From Latilactobacillus sakei subsp. sakei DSM 20017 = JCM 1157 (GTDB lineage: Bacteria > Bacillota > Bacilli > Lactobacillales > Lactobacillaceae): DNA of 64,000 nt. Under the pieces are notes generated by a model, which ran no database searches, had not been told where the DNA came from, and saw only the letters and a list, made by a program, of their open reading frames with translations. The stretch lies in contig NZ_AP017929.1 in assembly GCF_002370355.1 (NCBI RefSeq), forward strand, positions 620,001 through 684,000, read 5' to 3'. Shown here piece after piece: positions 42,830 to 52,775 of this stretch. The translations under genes and the position numbers were made by a program. The stretch's first letter is position 1; every line of letters starts with the position of its first letter.

Positions 42830-45004
42830 ATGATTAGTTTTGATGAAAAAAAGTCAATATTTTACCTAGATAATGGGCGTATCAGTATGGTCTTAGCAAT
42901 CGTTCAACAAAAATATGTAATTCATCGCTATTTTGGTGCTCATATTCGTCAGTATCATGAAAGTAACACTATCCGGTTTACGGACCGTGGATTAGCTGTT
43001 AATCCATCGACGGATCGAACGGTTTCGTTAGGTGAGTTACCATTGATTTGTCCAACACGAGATACGGGTGATTATCGAATCCCTGCTTTAACAATTCAAC
43101 AAGCTAGTCACAATACCCACCTTGACCTAGAATATCGTGATTACCAAATAATTACTGGGAAGCCCAAGTTAAGTGACTTGCCGGCAACTTATGTTGTTAG
43201 TGACGATGATGCACAAACACTCCGGATTAATTTGGAGGATTTGAAAGCCGGTGTGCGGGTAGCAATGTATTATACAATCTTTAAGGATTTAGATATTATC
43301 GCAACGCATCAAGAAGTGACGAATGTTGGACAACAAGCAATTACAATTCAGAATTGTCAAAGCTTATCAATCGATTTTACACCTCAAAAGCTATCCTGGT
43401 TATCATTGTACGGGGCGCATATTAATGAAGCTAATCGCAATCAACATCCTATTTATCCAGGCATTCAAAAAATAGAAAGTGTTCGTGGGGCAAGTAGTCC
43501 GCAACACCAACCTTTTTTTGCACTTTTATCACCTAAAACAACAGAATATACTGGTGTGGTTTATGGATTTCATTTGGTCTATAGTGGTAATTTCATGGGA
43601 CAAGTCGAGCAAGATCAATACGGTAATATTCGCGCACAGCTAGGCTTGAATACAGATACATTTGATTGGCGCTTAGCACCGAATGAAACATTTGTGGCAC
43701 CAGAAGCTATCATGAATTATAGTACGGCTGGTTTAAACGGAATGAGTCAGAATTTTCATCAATTATATCAGGATCATTTAGTACCGCGACGTTTTAGCCA
43801 CCAGGAACGGCCAATTTTAATTAATACTTGGGAAGCAATGTATTTTGCGATTGACGCTGCTAAATGTGAAGCATTGGCGCAAGAAGCGACTGATGTTGGT
43901 ATCGAACTATTTGTTTTGGATGATGGGTGGTTTGTTGGGCGTAATGATGATACGACATCTTTGGGAGACTGGTCGGTTGATCAGACTAAATTACCACATG
44001 GAATTGGACAGTTAGCGGATACGATTAAGCAACATGGCTTGTCATTTGGTCTGTGGTTTGAACCTGAGATGATTTCACGGAAAAGTAATCTATATCGTCA
44101 GCATCCAGATTGGTGTTTACATGTTCCAAATTACGAACCAATGGAAGGTAGAAATCAATTAGTGTTAGATTTAACACGCCCAGCGGTTCAAGATTATCTA
44201 ATACAAATGCTGAGACAACATCTTAGTACTGGAAAAATAGATTATATTAAATGGGATATGAATCGACATATGTCAGATGTTTATAGTACGGCAGTCGATG
44301 ATAGTCAACAAGGTGAGGTTTGGCACCGATATATTTTAGGCTTATATCATGTGTTAGAAGTGATTACGAATGAGTTCCCAACAGTATTATTTGAAGGTTG
44401 TTCAAGCGGAGGTGGACGGTTTGATCCGGGCATGCTATATTACATGCCACAGACCTGGACGAGTGATAATACAGATGCACCAAGCAGAGTTGTTATCCAA
44501 GATGGCTATAGCCTACTATACCCACCAATTACGATGGCTGCACATGTGAGTGCAGTTCCTAATCATCAAGTAGGTAGAACAACAGATATACAGACGAGGT
44601 TTGATATTGCGAGGTTTGGGAACCTAGGTTATGAACTTGATTTAACGCAATTAAGTGCTGATGAGAAACAACAGATTAAACAACAAACCAAAATTGCAAA
44701 AAAAGAACGGCAATTAACTCAATTTGGTCGGTTCTATCGCTTAGTTGTTACAGATGATAACTACACTGCTTGGTTGATCATCAATGAAAATCGTAGTGAA
44801 TTTAATGTGTTGATTTACAGTGAACTAGCACAAGCAGCACCGCATTATCCGGTATTTAAATTAAATTATTTAGATCCTAATAAGGTATATCAGTCTGATT
44901 CAGGTGAACAATATGGTGGGGATGAGTTAATGAATGTTGGATTAACGTTACCTCGAAATAAGACCGATTTTCATACAGTTGTTTATCATTTTAAGTCTTG
45001 TTAG
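42830..45004 (+). CDS. Alpha-galactosidase, GH36
   Basis: The 724-residue cytoplasmic enzyme hydrolyses terminal alpha-1,6-galactosyl bonds (melibiose, raffinose). The GH36 domain order is an N-terminal beta-sandwich, a (beta/alpha)8 barrel and a small C-terminal domain. The nucleophile is Asp476 in KWDMNR, and the acid/base Asp546 in WTSDNTDA; ECSSGGGRFDPG-type substrate-binding loop is seen as GCSSGGGRFDPG. ATG 42830 has AGGA 9 nt upstream. No transporter is next to it, so uptake must use another system. It lies divergent to the AraC regulator. Confidence 0.93.
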   Translation: MISFDEKKSIFYLDNGRISMVLAIVQQKYVIHRYFGAHIRQYHESNTIRFTDRGLAVNPSTDRTVSLGELPLICPTRDTGDYRIPALTIQQASHNTHLDLEYRDYQIITGKPKLSDLPATYVVSDDDAQTLRINLEDLKAGVRVAMYYTIFKDLDIIATHQEVTNVGQQAITIQNCQSLSIDFTPQKLSWLSLYGAHINEANRNQHPIYPGIQKIESVRGASSPQHQPFFALLSPKTTEYTGVVYGFHLVYSGNFMGQVEQDQYGNIRAQLGLNTDTFDWRLAPNETFVAPEAIMNYSTAGLNGMSQNFHQLYQDHLVPRRFSHQERPILINTWEAMYFAIDAAKCEALAQEATDVGIELFVLDDGWFVGRNDDTTSLGDWSVDQTKLPHGIGQLADTIKQHGLSFGLWFEPEMISRKSNLYRQHPDWCLHVPNYEPMEGRNQLVLDLTRPAVQDYLIQMLRQHLSTGKIDYIKWDMNRHMSDVYSTAVDDSQQGEVWHRYILGLYHVLEVITNEFPTVLFEGCSSGGGRFDPGMLYYMPQTWTSDNTDAPSRVVIQDGYSLLYPPITMAAHVSAVPNHQVGRTTDIQTRFDIARFGNLGYELDLTQLSADEKQQIKQQTKIAKKERQLTQFGRFYRLVVTDDNYTAWLIINENRSEFNVLIYSELAQAAPHYPVFKLNYLDPNKVYQSDSGEQYGGDELMNVGLTLPRNKTDFHTVVYHFKSC

Positions 45005-45010
45005 TAAATA

Positions 45011-45058
45011 AAAAAGAGGCAGTTGGGATAAAATAATTTTATCCCAACTGCTTTTTTT
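45011..45058. terminator. Bidirectional terminator
   Basis: GCAGTTGGGATAAAA pairs with TTTTATCCCAACTGC, with T tracts, between the convergent alpha-galactosidase and scrR genes. Confidence 0.9.
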
Positions 45059-46037
45059 AAATTGAATTAGATTGTAATAATTTTACGGGCAGTGTATAGC
45101 GCATCTCTAATGGAGCACTAGGATCCTCAATACGTAGAGTAATTAGTTCGGCTAACAGCGAGGCAATCTCGTCAATCGGTTGAATAATTGTTGTTAGTTG
45201 TGGGAAGTATTTCTGAATTAACTCAGTACCATCGTAGCCAATTAGTTTAAGATCTTGAGGAATCTTAATATTTTGATTTTGGGCTTCATTCATTACGGAA
45301 ATAGCAGTTAAATCATCAGTACAAAAAAGACCATCTAAGTGTTCTTCACGTAGAATACGCGCAATTTCAATTTTTTTAAGACTATTCGAAGTGGTACTTT
45401 TAATTTGGAAGACAAAAGGATCTAAGCCATTTTTTTGTAGTGCATCTAAATAGCCATTAAGTCGTAAAAGTGTCGGTGAATTAGTTTCGTTACTGCCAGT
45501 AATAATACCAATCCGTTTAGCGCCGAGGTTAATCAAGGTATTGGTGGCGATTTGACCACCGGCAAAGTTATCACTGGAAATAATGGGAATGTGTGTACTC
45601 AATAGTCGATCAAATGAAATAACGGGTGCACTCATTTTTTCATATTCTTGTAGTTCGGTATTATGACCTCCTGCAATAATACCGTCTACTTGATTTGCGG
45701 CTAACATACCAAGATATGCTTTTTCTTTTTCAGGCTCACGATTACTATCACAAAGAATACTCTTGTAGCCTTTATCAAAAAGTTTCTTTTCGAGGCGCTC
45801 AATTAATTCTCCAAAAAACGGATTACTAACAGAGGGAAAAATAAGCCCTATCATTTGGGCTTTCTTTCCTTGTAACGATCTTGCTAAATTATTCGGTTGA
45901 TAATTTAATTCGGCCATGGCGGCATGAACCTTATCAATTGTTTTTTGGCTGAGATAACCATAGTTGTTAATGACTCTAGAAACTGTTGTCGGACTGACCT
46001 TTGCCAATTTGGCAACATCCGTTAGTTTTGTAGGCAC
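45057..46037 (-). CDS. scrR: Sucrose operon repressor, LacI family
   Basis: The 326-residue protein has a LacI helix-turn-helix and hinge (TKLTDVAKLAKVSPTTVSRVIN, with NNLARSLQGKK) and a periplasmic-binding-like effector domain with GYDGTELIQKYFPQLTTI near the C-terminus. It follows scrB by 26 nt on the same strand. Two nearly identical palindromes in the scrB-scrA divergent region are its likely operators. The inducer is probably fructose or a sucrose phosphate. Confidence 0.9.
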   Translation of the reverse strand: MPTKLTDVAKLAKVSPTTVSRVINNYGYLSQKTIDKVHAAMAELNYQPNNLARSLQGKKAQMIGLIFPSVSNPFFGELIERLEKKLFDKGYKSILCDSNREPEKEKAYLGMLAANQVDGIIAGGHNTELQEYEKMSAPVISFDRLLSTHIPIISSDNFAGGQIATNTLINLGAKRIGIITGSNETNSPTLLRLNGYLDALQKNGLDPFVFQIKSTTSNSLKKIEIARILREEHLDGLFCTDDLTAISVMNEAQNQNIKIPQDLKLIGYDGTELIQKYFPQLTTIIQPIDEIASLLAELITLRIEDPSAPLEMRYTLPVKLLQSNSI

Positions 46038-46063
46038 GTTTTTTCCCCCTAAAGCTAGTCATA

Positions 46064-47539
46064 TCAGTTGTTATTTACTTTAGATAAAGGCCAAAGTTGT
46101 GCTTTTTGTGGTATTTCTGCCCAGATTATATTTTGATTTTCCGTGGGGAATAGGCGACTACTCATGACTTTGGCACCATGGTTGATATAAAGTTCAACGA
46201 CTGATTGATCTGCGAATAAGTTAATATGAATAGGATGATGGGGTTGAACATTAGTTGTTCTGATTTGACCATATTGTTGGCCAAATGAAACCCCAGCGTT
46301 AGAACGATCCATTGTAATTTTACCATTTGTTGTATCGATAGTAAGTACTAAACCATTTGATTTTGAGGGATTGCTAAAGACATGGAGTGTTTGACTAGTG
46401 TTTGCCGGCACTTCGAGTTCTAATTCATAAGCGTTAGTTGTAGGTATTATGCTTTGTTTACTGAGTGATAGGATTTGTTTTGTTTGGCGGAGCGCTTTTG
46501 TTTCTTCGACGGGGTATTGATAAAGTTGATTATCATGGAGTGTTAATTCTTTAACTAGGCTTAGGCAATGAGCCCAACCGTCTTTATCAGTTGGATATTC
46601 AATTTCAGGTAAACCTAACCAACTTACTGCCAGTGCACGACCATCTGGAGCATTAAAAGCTTGTGTGGCATAACAGTCAAAGCCGTCATCAAGATTAGTA
46701 AGCTCAGAAGGCTGCGTAATGGTGGTTGTATTGAGTTCGAATGAATGACCAACCACATACATATTTGGATAGATGTTCTGGTAAGAAATAACTTCGGATG
46801 TTAAACCCTGTGGGCAAAAAATTAAAACCGGCTGATGATTAATAAAGATGAGGTTAGGACATTCAATCATGTAACCTAGTTTTTCACTTGTAAAAGTTAA
46901 TTCGCCGAGTGGACGCCAATCATTAATGTTATTGTGATCCGCTTTAAAAACGGCAATCTTACCAATTTTATTGTTATCTTGAGCGCCAATTAGCGCCATG
47001 ATTTGGTCTTGATACTTAAAAATCATTGGATCTCGGAAATGATCGGTATAGTGGCGTGGTTGTTTGATTAGAGGCTCAGATATTTTGCTGATAGTACCTG
47101 CTTGACTGAGCCATGCACCGTTTTGAAAAGGTGTTCGCTCCCAGTCACTATTTCTGACGTTACCGGTATAAAAAAGGAAGAGTCTATCGTTAATTGGTAA
47201 TGCACTACCAGAATACGCGCCGTGACTATCGAAATTTCCGTCAGGTAATAAAGGAGTTGCTTTGCGCCAATTAATAAGATCATCTGAAATAAGATGGTGC
47301 CAGGATTTTAGACCGTGAACTGGTCCCATAGGATAATTTTGATAAAATAAGTGCCATTGGTGATTGAAATAAGAGAAACCGTTGGGATCATTTAATAAAC
47401 CTGTATCTGGCTGAATATGGTAATTAAGACGATAGGGTGAATTTTGGACACGATTCAACAATTGTTGTTGATAATCGATGGACCAATCTGAGTAAGGTTG
47501 ATAGCGTAGTTGACGTGTCCAGTTTGTAATTAATGGCAT
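46064..47539 (-). CDS. scrB: Sucrose-6-phosphate hydrolase, GH32
   Basis: The 491-residue cytoplasmic invertase splits sucrose-6-phosphate from the PTS into glucose-6-phosphate and fructose. All GH32 signatures are visible: LLNDPNGF (nucleophile Asp), HFRDPMIF (transition-state Asp) and ECPNL (acid/base Glu). The C-terminal beta-sandwich follows. Its promoter carries the ScrR-like operator at 47590-47607. It is first in the scrB-scrR operon, divergent from scrA. Confidence 0.93.
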   Translation of the reverse strand: MPLITNWTRQLRYQPYSDWSIDYQQQLLNRVQNSPYRLNYHIQPDTGLLNDPNGFSYFNHQWHLFYQNYPMGPVHGLKSWHHLISDDLINWRKATPLLPDGNFDSHGAYSGSALPINDRLFLFYTGNVRNSDWERTPFQNGAWLSQAGTISKISEPLIKQPRHYTDHFRDPMIFKYQDQIMALIGAQDNNKIGKIAVFKADHNNINDWRPLGELTFTSEKLGYMIECPNLIFINHQPVLIFCPQGLTSEVISYQNIYPNMYVVGHSFELNTTTITQPSELTNLDDGFDCYATQAFNAPDGRALAVSWLGLPEIEYPTDKDGWAHCLSLVKELTLHDNQLYQYPVEETKALRQTKQILSLSKQSIIPTTNAYELELEVPANTSQTLHVFSNPSKSNGLVLTIDTTNGKITMDRSNAGVSFGQQYGQIRTTNVQPHHPIHINLFADQSVVELYINHGAKVMSSRLFPTENQNIIWAEIPQKAQLWPLSKVNNN

Positions 47540-47575
47540 AATAAACTCCTTTGTGACATGTTATTCAATAAATAT

Positions 47576-47607
47576 AATATAAATGTAAACGTTTGACATG
47601 TCAAACG
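47576..47607 (-). promoter_or_regulatory. scrB promoter with ScrR-type operator
   Basis: On the minus strand TTGACA (47604-47599) and TATATT (47581-47576) are separated by 17 nt. The -35 lies in the perfect palindrome CGTTTGACATGTCAAACG (47590-47607). Confidence 0.8.
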
Positions 47608-47673
47608 TATGTCATTCTTTTAAATCCTTATAAATAAGTATAGTCTAGATGTTTTTTTATAAAATATGATAAT

Positions 47674-47705
47674 CGTTTGACATAAAATGTAAACGGTTGT
47701 ATTAT
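47674..47705 (+). promoter_or_regulatory. scrA promoter with ScrR-type operator
   Basis: TTGACA (47677-47682) and TATTAT (47700-47705) are separated by 17 nt. The -35 lies within the near-palindrome CGTTTGACAT-AA-AATGTAAACG (47674-47695), which shares the CGTTTGACAT half-site with the scrB operator. Confidence 0.8.
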
Positions 47706-47712
47706 CGTATTT

Positions 47713-47726
47713 GAAAAGCGTTTACA
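47713..47726 (+). promoter_or_regulatory. Possible catabolite response element (cre) upstream of scrA
   Basis: GAAAAGCGTTTACA matches the cre consensus at 12 of 14 positions (the first two deviate) and lies just downstream of the -10, a usual place for CcpA repression. Confidence 0.5.
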
Positions 47727-47765
47727 AAAATACGTAAAACAATAATGTTAAAAGGAGTGTTCGGC

Positions 47766-49706
47766 ATGAATCATAAGGAAGTAGCGAAACGAATAGCTCA
47801 GGCAATTGGAAAAGATAATGTGGTTGCGGCTGCTCATTGTGCGACTAGGTTACGATTAGTTGTGAAGGACGTGAAAGTAATAGACCAAGCAGCATTAGAT
47901 AATGATCCAGATCTAAAGGGTACGTTTAACGCGAATGGCCAATATCAAATTATTGTTGGTCCAGGGGATGTTAATACAGTTTATGACGAATTTATTAAGA
48001 TTGTAAATATTAAAGAAGCTTCTAAAGAAGAATTAAAAAATATTGCGGCTGATAATAAAGACAATATTATTATGAAGTTCATTAAGGTTTTAAGCGATAT
48101 CTTTGTGCCATTAATACCAGCTTTAACTGCTGGCGGCCTATTAATGGCTATTAATAATGTTTTGACAGGTCAAGGCTTGTTTGGCGCACAATCAATTGTC
48201 CAGATGTTTCCACAGTGGAAAGGATTCGCTGAGATTGTCAATATGATGTCGTCAGCGCCATTTACCTTCCTACCAATTTTAATTGCATTTTCTGCAACTA
48301 AGCGATTTGGTGGAAATCCATATTTAGGTGCGGCAGCAGGAATGATGTTGGTTATGCCTAACCTAGTTAATGGTTATGGGGTTGCTGAAAGTATCGCTAC
48401 AGGGCATATGACGTATTGGCATGTCTTTGGATTGAATATTGCGCAAGCTGGTTATCAAGGTCAAGTAATTCCGGTTATCGGAGTTGCCTTCATTCTTGCT
48501 AATTTAGAGAAATTCTTCCATAAACATTTAAATGATGCTGTTGATTTTACGTTTACACCAATGTTATCGATTATTATCACAGGATTTTTAACCTTTACAT
48601 TAGTTGGTCCTGCATTGAGAATTGTTTCAAATGGTGTTACTGATAGTTTAGTTTGGGCTTATCAAACGTTAGGTGCAGTCGGTATGGGGATTTTTGGCCT
48701 GGGTTATTCAGCAATTGTCTTAACTGGCTTACATCAAAGCTTCCCGGCAATTGAAACGACACTTTTGGCAGATATTGCCAAAACTGGTGGATCGTTTATT
48801 TTTCCCGTTGCAGCGATGGCAAATATTGCTCAAGGGGCTGCAACTTTCGCTGTATTCTTCGTTACTAAGAATAAACAACAAAAGTCATTAACGACTTCTG
48901 CTGGGATTTCTGCGATGTTGGGAATTACTGAACCAGCATTATTTGGGGTTAATTTAAAATTGAAGTTTCCATTCTTTATTGGTTTAATTGCATCAGGAAT
49001 CTCATCGTTTATTATTGGTTTATTACATGTTTTATCAGTATCAATGGGACCTGCAGGAATTATTGGGTTTATTGCGATTGCACCTAAGAGCATCCCTAGT
49101 TTTATGATGGGAGCTATTATTAGTTTCGTAATTGCCTTTGTGGGGACATACTTATACGGTAAAAAGGCAATGAAGACAACTGAAGAAGAAATAATCAATG
49201 AAGCACCAGCTACCCCAGAAGTAGTGGAGAGATTACAAGATGAAAAGATTAGTGCACCAGTTACCGGACGAATTGTTGACTTAGCATCAGTACCTGATCC
49301 AGTTTTTGCAAGTGAAGCAATGGGAAAAGGCATTGCGATTATGCCAACTTCTCAGGATGTACTTGCACCAGTTACCGGTGTGATAACAATTGCGGCTGAT
49401 ACTGGTCACGCATACGGGATAAAATCGGATGATGGTGCAGAAGTGCTAATTCATATTGGTTTAGATACAGTTAATTTAAATGGTATAGGTTTTGAAAAGA
49501 TTGTCCAACAGGGACAACATGTTAGCGAAGGTGATTTATTAGGTCATTTTGATATTGATAAGATTAAACAAGCAGGGCTAACACCGCTAACAATGACTAT
49601 TGTGACGAATACAGCGGGATATGCACAAGTTGATCCGCTTTTAACAGTCGACAAGGATGCTATGCAAGGCGAAGAAATTATTCAATTACACGCTAAAAAG
49701 GATTAA
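47766..49706 (+). CDS. scrA: Sucrose-specific PTS transporter, EIIBCA
   Basis: The 646-residue sucrose permease/phosphotransferase has three domains. IIB is at 1 to about 85, with phospho-Cys25 in [14 protein letters not shown] is about 105-470 (membrane). IIA is about 490-646, with the active His563 in [11 protein letters not shown]. It imports sucrose as sucrose-6-phosphate. ATG 47766 is preceded by AAAGGAG; an in-frame start at 47745 is too close to the promoter. It is the first gene of the scrA-GH13-scrK operon. Confidence 0.93.
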   Translation: MNHKEVAKRIAQAIGKDNVVAAAHCATRLRLVVKDVKVIDQAALDNDPDLKGTFNANGQYQIIVGPGDVNTVYDEFIKIVNIKEASKEELKNIAADNKDNIIMKFIKVLSDIFVPLIPALTAGGLLMAINNVLTGQGLFGAQSIVQMFPQWKGFAEIVNMMSSAPFTFLPILIAFSATKRFGGNPYLGAAAGMMLVMPNLVNGYGVAESIATGHMTYWHVFGLNIAQAGYQGQVIPVIGVAFILANLEKFFHKHLNDAVDFTFTPMLSIIITGFLTFTLVGPALRIVSNGVTDSLVWAYQTLGAVGMGIFGLGYSAIVLTGLHQSFPAIETTLLADIAKTGGSFIFPVAAMANIAQGAATFAVFFVTKNKQQKSLTTSAGISAMLGITEPALFGVNLKLKFPFFIGLIASGISSFIIGLLHVLSVSMGPAGIIGFIAIAPKSIPSFMMGAIISFVIAFVGTYLYGKKAMKTTEEEIINEAPATPEVVERLQDEKISAPVTGRIVDLASVPDPVFASEAMGKGIAIMPTSQDVLAPVTGVITIAADTGHAYGIKSDDGAEVLIHIGLDTVNLNGIGFEKIVQQGQHVSEGDLLGHFDIDKIKQAGLTPLTMTIVTNTAGYAQVDPLLTVDKDAMQGEEIIQLHAKKD

Positions 49707-49717
49707 GGGGTAGTTAC

Positions 49718-51364
49718 ATGCAAACTAACTGGTGGCAAAATGCAGTATTTTATCAAGTCTATCCAAGAAGTTTTCAAGATAGTAATGGAGATGGAATTGG
49801 TGATATTCAAGGTATTATTCAAAGATTAGATTACCTAGCTGATCTGGGTGTAAATGCAATTTGGCTATCACCAGTTTATCAATCCCCTAATGTTGATAAT
49901 GGCTATGATATTTCAGATTATCAGGCAATTAATCCGGAATATGGTTCTATGGTGGATATGGAGCAGTTAATTGAAGCGGCGAAGATTCGTAAGATTAAAA
50001 TTGTTATGGACTTAGTTGTTAATCATACAAGTGACCAACATCCATGGTTTTTAGAAGCACGAAAATCAAAAGATAATCCGTATCGTGATTTTTATATTTG
50101 GCGAGACCCTGCAACCGATGGTAGTGTTCCGAATGATTTACAAAGTAATTTTAAAGGATCAGCTTGGGCGTTTGATGCGGTTACTGGGCAATATTATTTA
50201 CATTTTTATGCGAAAGAACAACCGGATTTAAATTGGCAAAATCCTAAAGTTAGAGAAGCTGTCTACCAGATGATGACTTGGTGGCTTCAAAAAGGGATTG
50301 GTGGTTTTAGGATGGACGTTATTGATTTGATAGGGAAGGAACCTGACCGCAAAATTAAGGAAAACGGACCACAATTACATGCGTATCTTCAAGAGATGAA
50401 CGCAAGGGTACTTTCACAGTATGATGTAGTAACGGTTGGAGAGACATGGGGGGCAACACCCGAAATTGGCCAGATGTACAGTAATCCTAATCGCCACGAA
50501 CTATCGATGATCTTTCAATTTGAACAAATTAATTTAGATAAACAATCAGGGATGACTCGCTGGGATTTAAAACCACTTATTCCAGCAGAGTTACATGCGG
50601 TATTTAGTAAATGGCAATTAGCGCTAGATGGCGTTGGTTGGAACTCATTATTTTGGAGTAATCATGATTTACCGCGAATTGTGTCACGTTGGGGAGACGA
50701 TAGCCAGTATCGTGAAAAAAGTGCGCAAGCATTAGCAATTTACCTGCATATGCTTAAAGGAACACCGTATATTTATCAGGGTGAGGAGATTGGCATGACC
50801 AATTATCCAATTACGAGTTATCACGAAATTGAGGATATTGAGAGTCGGCGAGTTTACCAACAACGACAGCAACAAGGCTATGCGATAAGTGATATCCTAA
50901 ATGGGATTAATGCTAAAGGTCGAGACAACGCGCGGCATCCGATGCAATGGAATGGTAAGAATCAATCAGGTTTCACAGATGGGACACCATGGTTACCGGT
51001 AAATCCTAACTATTTAGAAATCAATGTTGAATTGGCCAAACAAGATGAACGGTCTATTTATGCGACTTACCAGCAGTTAATAAAATTACGAAAACGTAAC
51101 GCAATTATTCGCCAAGGCCGATTTGAAAATGTACCAACAGGTAATCAAAATGTGATTAGCTACAAACGGATGTTAGGAGAACAGAGTTGGTTAGTTATTA
51201 TTAACTTATCTAAGAATAGAGAAAGTTATACGCTACCCATTCAGCACTTCGGGCCTAGTCAAAAAATTATTAGCAATAATTTATTATTAAATAAAATAGC
51301 GACAAGTGGTGTATTACAGCCGTATGATGCGTTGGTTGTAGCTATCGGGAATGAGGAAAAGTAA
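49718..51364 (+). CDS. GH13 oligo-1,6-glucosidase-like enzyme (DexB-type)
   Basis: This 548-residue GH13 enzyme has all catalytic residues: nucleophile Asp200 in GFRMDVIDL, acid/base Glu242 in VGETWG and the transition-state Asp in WSNHDLPR. A valine directly after the nucleophile (DV) is the pattern of alpha-1,6-specific enzymes rather than alpha-1,4 (DA/DT), so isomaltose-type oligosaccharides are likely substrates. No PTS or signal sequence is present. It sits 11 nt after scrA and before scrK, so the sucrose operon also handles alpha-1,6-glucosyl compounds. Confidence 0.9.
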   Translation: MQTNWWQNAVFYQVYPRSFQDSNGDGIGDIQGIIQRLDYLADLGVNAIWLSPVYQSPNVDNGYDISDYQAINPEYGSMVDMEQLIEAAKIRKIKIVMDLVVNHTSDQHPWFLEARKSKDNPYRDFYIWRDPATDGSVPNDLQSNFKGSAWAFDAVTGQYYLHFYAKEQPDLNWQNPKVREAVYQMMTWWLQKGIGGFRMDVIDLIGKEPDRKIKENGPQLHAYLQEMNARVLSQYDVVTVGETWGATPEIGQMYSNPNRHELSMIFQFEQINLDKQSGMTRWDLKPLIPAELHAVFSKWQLALDGVGWNSLFWSNHDLPRIVSRWGDDSQYREKSAQALAIYLHMLKGTPYIYQGEEIGMTNYPITSYHEIEDIESRRVYQQRQQQGYAISDILNGINAKGRDNARHPMQWNGKNQSGFTDGTPWLPVNPNYLEINVELAKQDERSIYATYQQLIKLRKRNAIIRQGRFENVPTGNQNVISYKRMLGEQSWLVIINLSKNRESYTLPIQHFGPSQKIISNNLLLNKIATSGVLQPYDALVVAIGNEEK

Positions 51365-51365
51365 C

Positions 51366-52253
51366 ATGAGTGAATTATTAGTGGGCAGTGTGGAAGCCGG
51401 CGGAACTAAATTTGTTTGTGCCGTGGGAGATGAGCACTATCAAGTTAAGGATAAAGTAACATTTGCGACGACAACGCCACAAGAAACTTTAGCGCGAGTA
51501 GTCACCTTTTTTAAAAAATTCCCAAATGTGACAGTAATAACAGTCGCTTCATTTGGGCCAATCGAATTGCGGAAAAATCACGCTAAATATGGATATATTA
51601 CAAATACTCCCAAGATTGGGTGGCATGATGTTGATTTTGTAGGTTATCTAAAGAAAGAACTTGCACGGCCAATTATTTTTACAACTGATGTTAATGGCTC
51701 AGCGTACGGTGAATATGTAGCTGCTCGGATAGCGCAACAACCTGTTGATTCGTTAGTTTACTACACAGTTGGAACGGGTGTTGGTGCCGGTGCTATTATT
51801 GATGGTCAGTTAATTGGAACCTTGGGCCATCCTGAAATGGGACACGTTCTCGTAAAACGACATCCGGATGATTTAAAATTTGAAGGAATCTGTCCATTTC
51901 ACGGTGATTGCCTAGAGGGATTGATTGCTGGACCCACTTTTGAGAAGCGAGTAGGCAAAAAAGGACAGGATGTCGATCAGTCAGACCCAGTTTGGGATAT
52001 TATGGCCTATTATTTAGCACAAGCTGTGGTGCAACAAACCTTGATTATTCGCCCTAATAAAATTATTTTAGGAGGCGGGGTAGTTAATAAAATCTTCTTA
52101 GATAAAGTTAGATTGCAATTTAAAGAACAATTAAACAATTATGTTGAAGTCCCTAAGTTAGAAGATTATATAACGATGCCGTTAGTTGAGAACAATGGAT
52201 CGGCAACACTTGGAGATTTTGCATTAGCGTTAAAACAATACAATCAGAAATAA
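51366..52253 (+). CDS. scrK: Fructokinase (ROK family)
   Basis: The 295-residue ROK kinase phosphorylates the fructose released by ScrB. Features are the N-terminal phosphate loop VEAGGTKFVCAVG, the sugar-binding GHPEMGHVLVKRH region (catalytic Asp/Glu neighbourhood) and a structural zinc motif in CPFHGDCLEG (Cys-x2-His-x2-Cys). GAGGAAAA precedes ATG 51366, one base after the previous stop. The operon ends at the terminator 52262-52293. Confidence 0.93.
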   Translation: MSELLVGSVEAGGTKFVCAVGDEHYQVKDKVTFATTTPQETLARVVTFFKKFPNVTVITVASFGPIELRKNHAKYGYITNTPKIGWHDVDFVGYLKKELARPIIFTTDVNGSAYGEYVAARIAQQPVDSLVYYTVGTGVGAGAIIDGQLIGTLGHPEMGHVLVKRHPDDLKFEGICPFHGDCLEGLIAGPTFEKRVGKKGQDVDQSDPVWDIMAYYLAQAVVQQTLIIRPNKIILGGGVVNKIFLDKVRLQFKEQLNNYVEVPKLEDYITMPLVENNGSATLGDFALALKQYNQK

Positions 52254-52261
52254 GTGTTAAG

Positions 52262-52293
52262 AAAAGCTAAGTTCACTTCAACTTGGCTTTTTT
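52262..52293 (+). terminator. Terminator of the scrA operon
   Basis: AAAAGCTAAGTT pairs with AACTTGGCTTTT (one G-U) around CACTTC, followed by more Ts. Confidence 0.85.
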
Positions 52294-52295
52294 AT

Positions 52296-52529
52296 TTTGA
52301 CCGGAATACTCGCCATTCTTCTAAATCATGGTTTTCTTCAGTGTTAGATATGACTAAATTGGGCCCAAAGACTTGCTGGGTAGCTGAATGGCCAATGAAT
52401 CCCACTAATGGACAGCTATTACACACAGAAAATGCGTCGTGGCAATGGGCCAGTGATTTATACTTCCCGGAATTAGGTAATGCGCGTCATTTTGATATCA
52501 GTACGGATTACTTAAATGCTTTTAGTTAA
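52296..52529 (+). pseudogene. C-terminal remnant of a lysozyme-like (GH25) protein
   Basis: The frame ending at 52529 encodes ...CWVAEWPMNPTNG... and then WQWASDLYFPELGNARHFDIS. That pattern resembles the C-terminal strands of GH25 muramidases (WxAxY, WQW(S/T)S and FDxS). Everything before it is missing or shifted, and the frame's 5' part crosses a terminator, so it is a decayed fragment. The family call is from short motifs only. Confidence 0.5.
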
Positions 52530-52775
52530 TGATGGTTCTAACCACTTATAAATAGCGAAATTTATAATAGGCTGATAATTAATCAGTCTATTTTTTATGT
52601 ATTTATTCGAGTTATAGCTATTCTATATTTTTTGATGTTAATTTTTATCTTATTAATAACTAAACAAATTTCTGTACATCACTAAGTGCAGTTCGTTAAA
52701 GTTAATCTATAACAAGTATCCACTATTGGATCTAGAGGGTAGTTGATACGTTGAAGACTTTACGAGGTGCAGATA
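52530..52775. other. AT-rich intergenic region
   Basis: No gene is visible. GAGG at 52764-52767 is the Shine-Dalgarno sequence of the next gene. A promoter is not clear; a TATAGC-like run near 52613 is weak. Confidence 0.3.

Noticed and set aside
52254-52529. A real 91-residue gene beginning right after scrK
   Set aside because: Its first part is the scrA operon terminator, it has no ribosome binding site, and only the end resembles a protein family.
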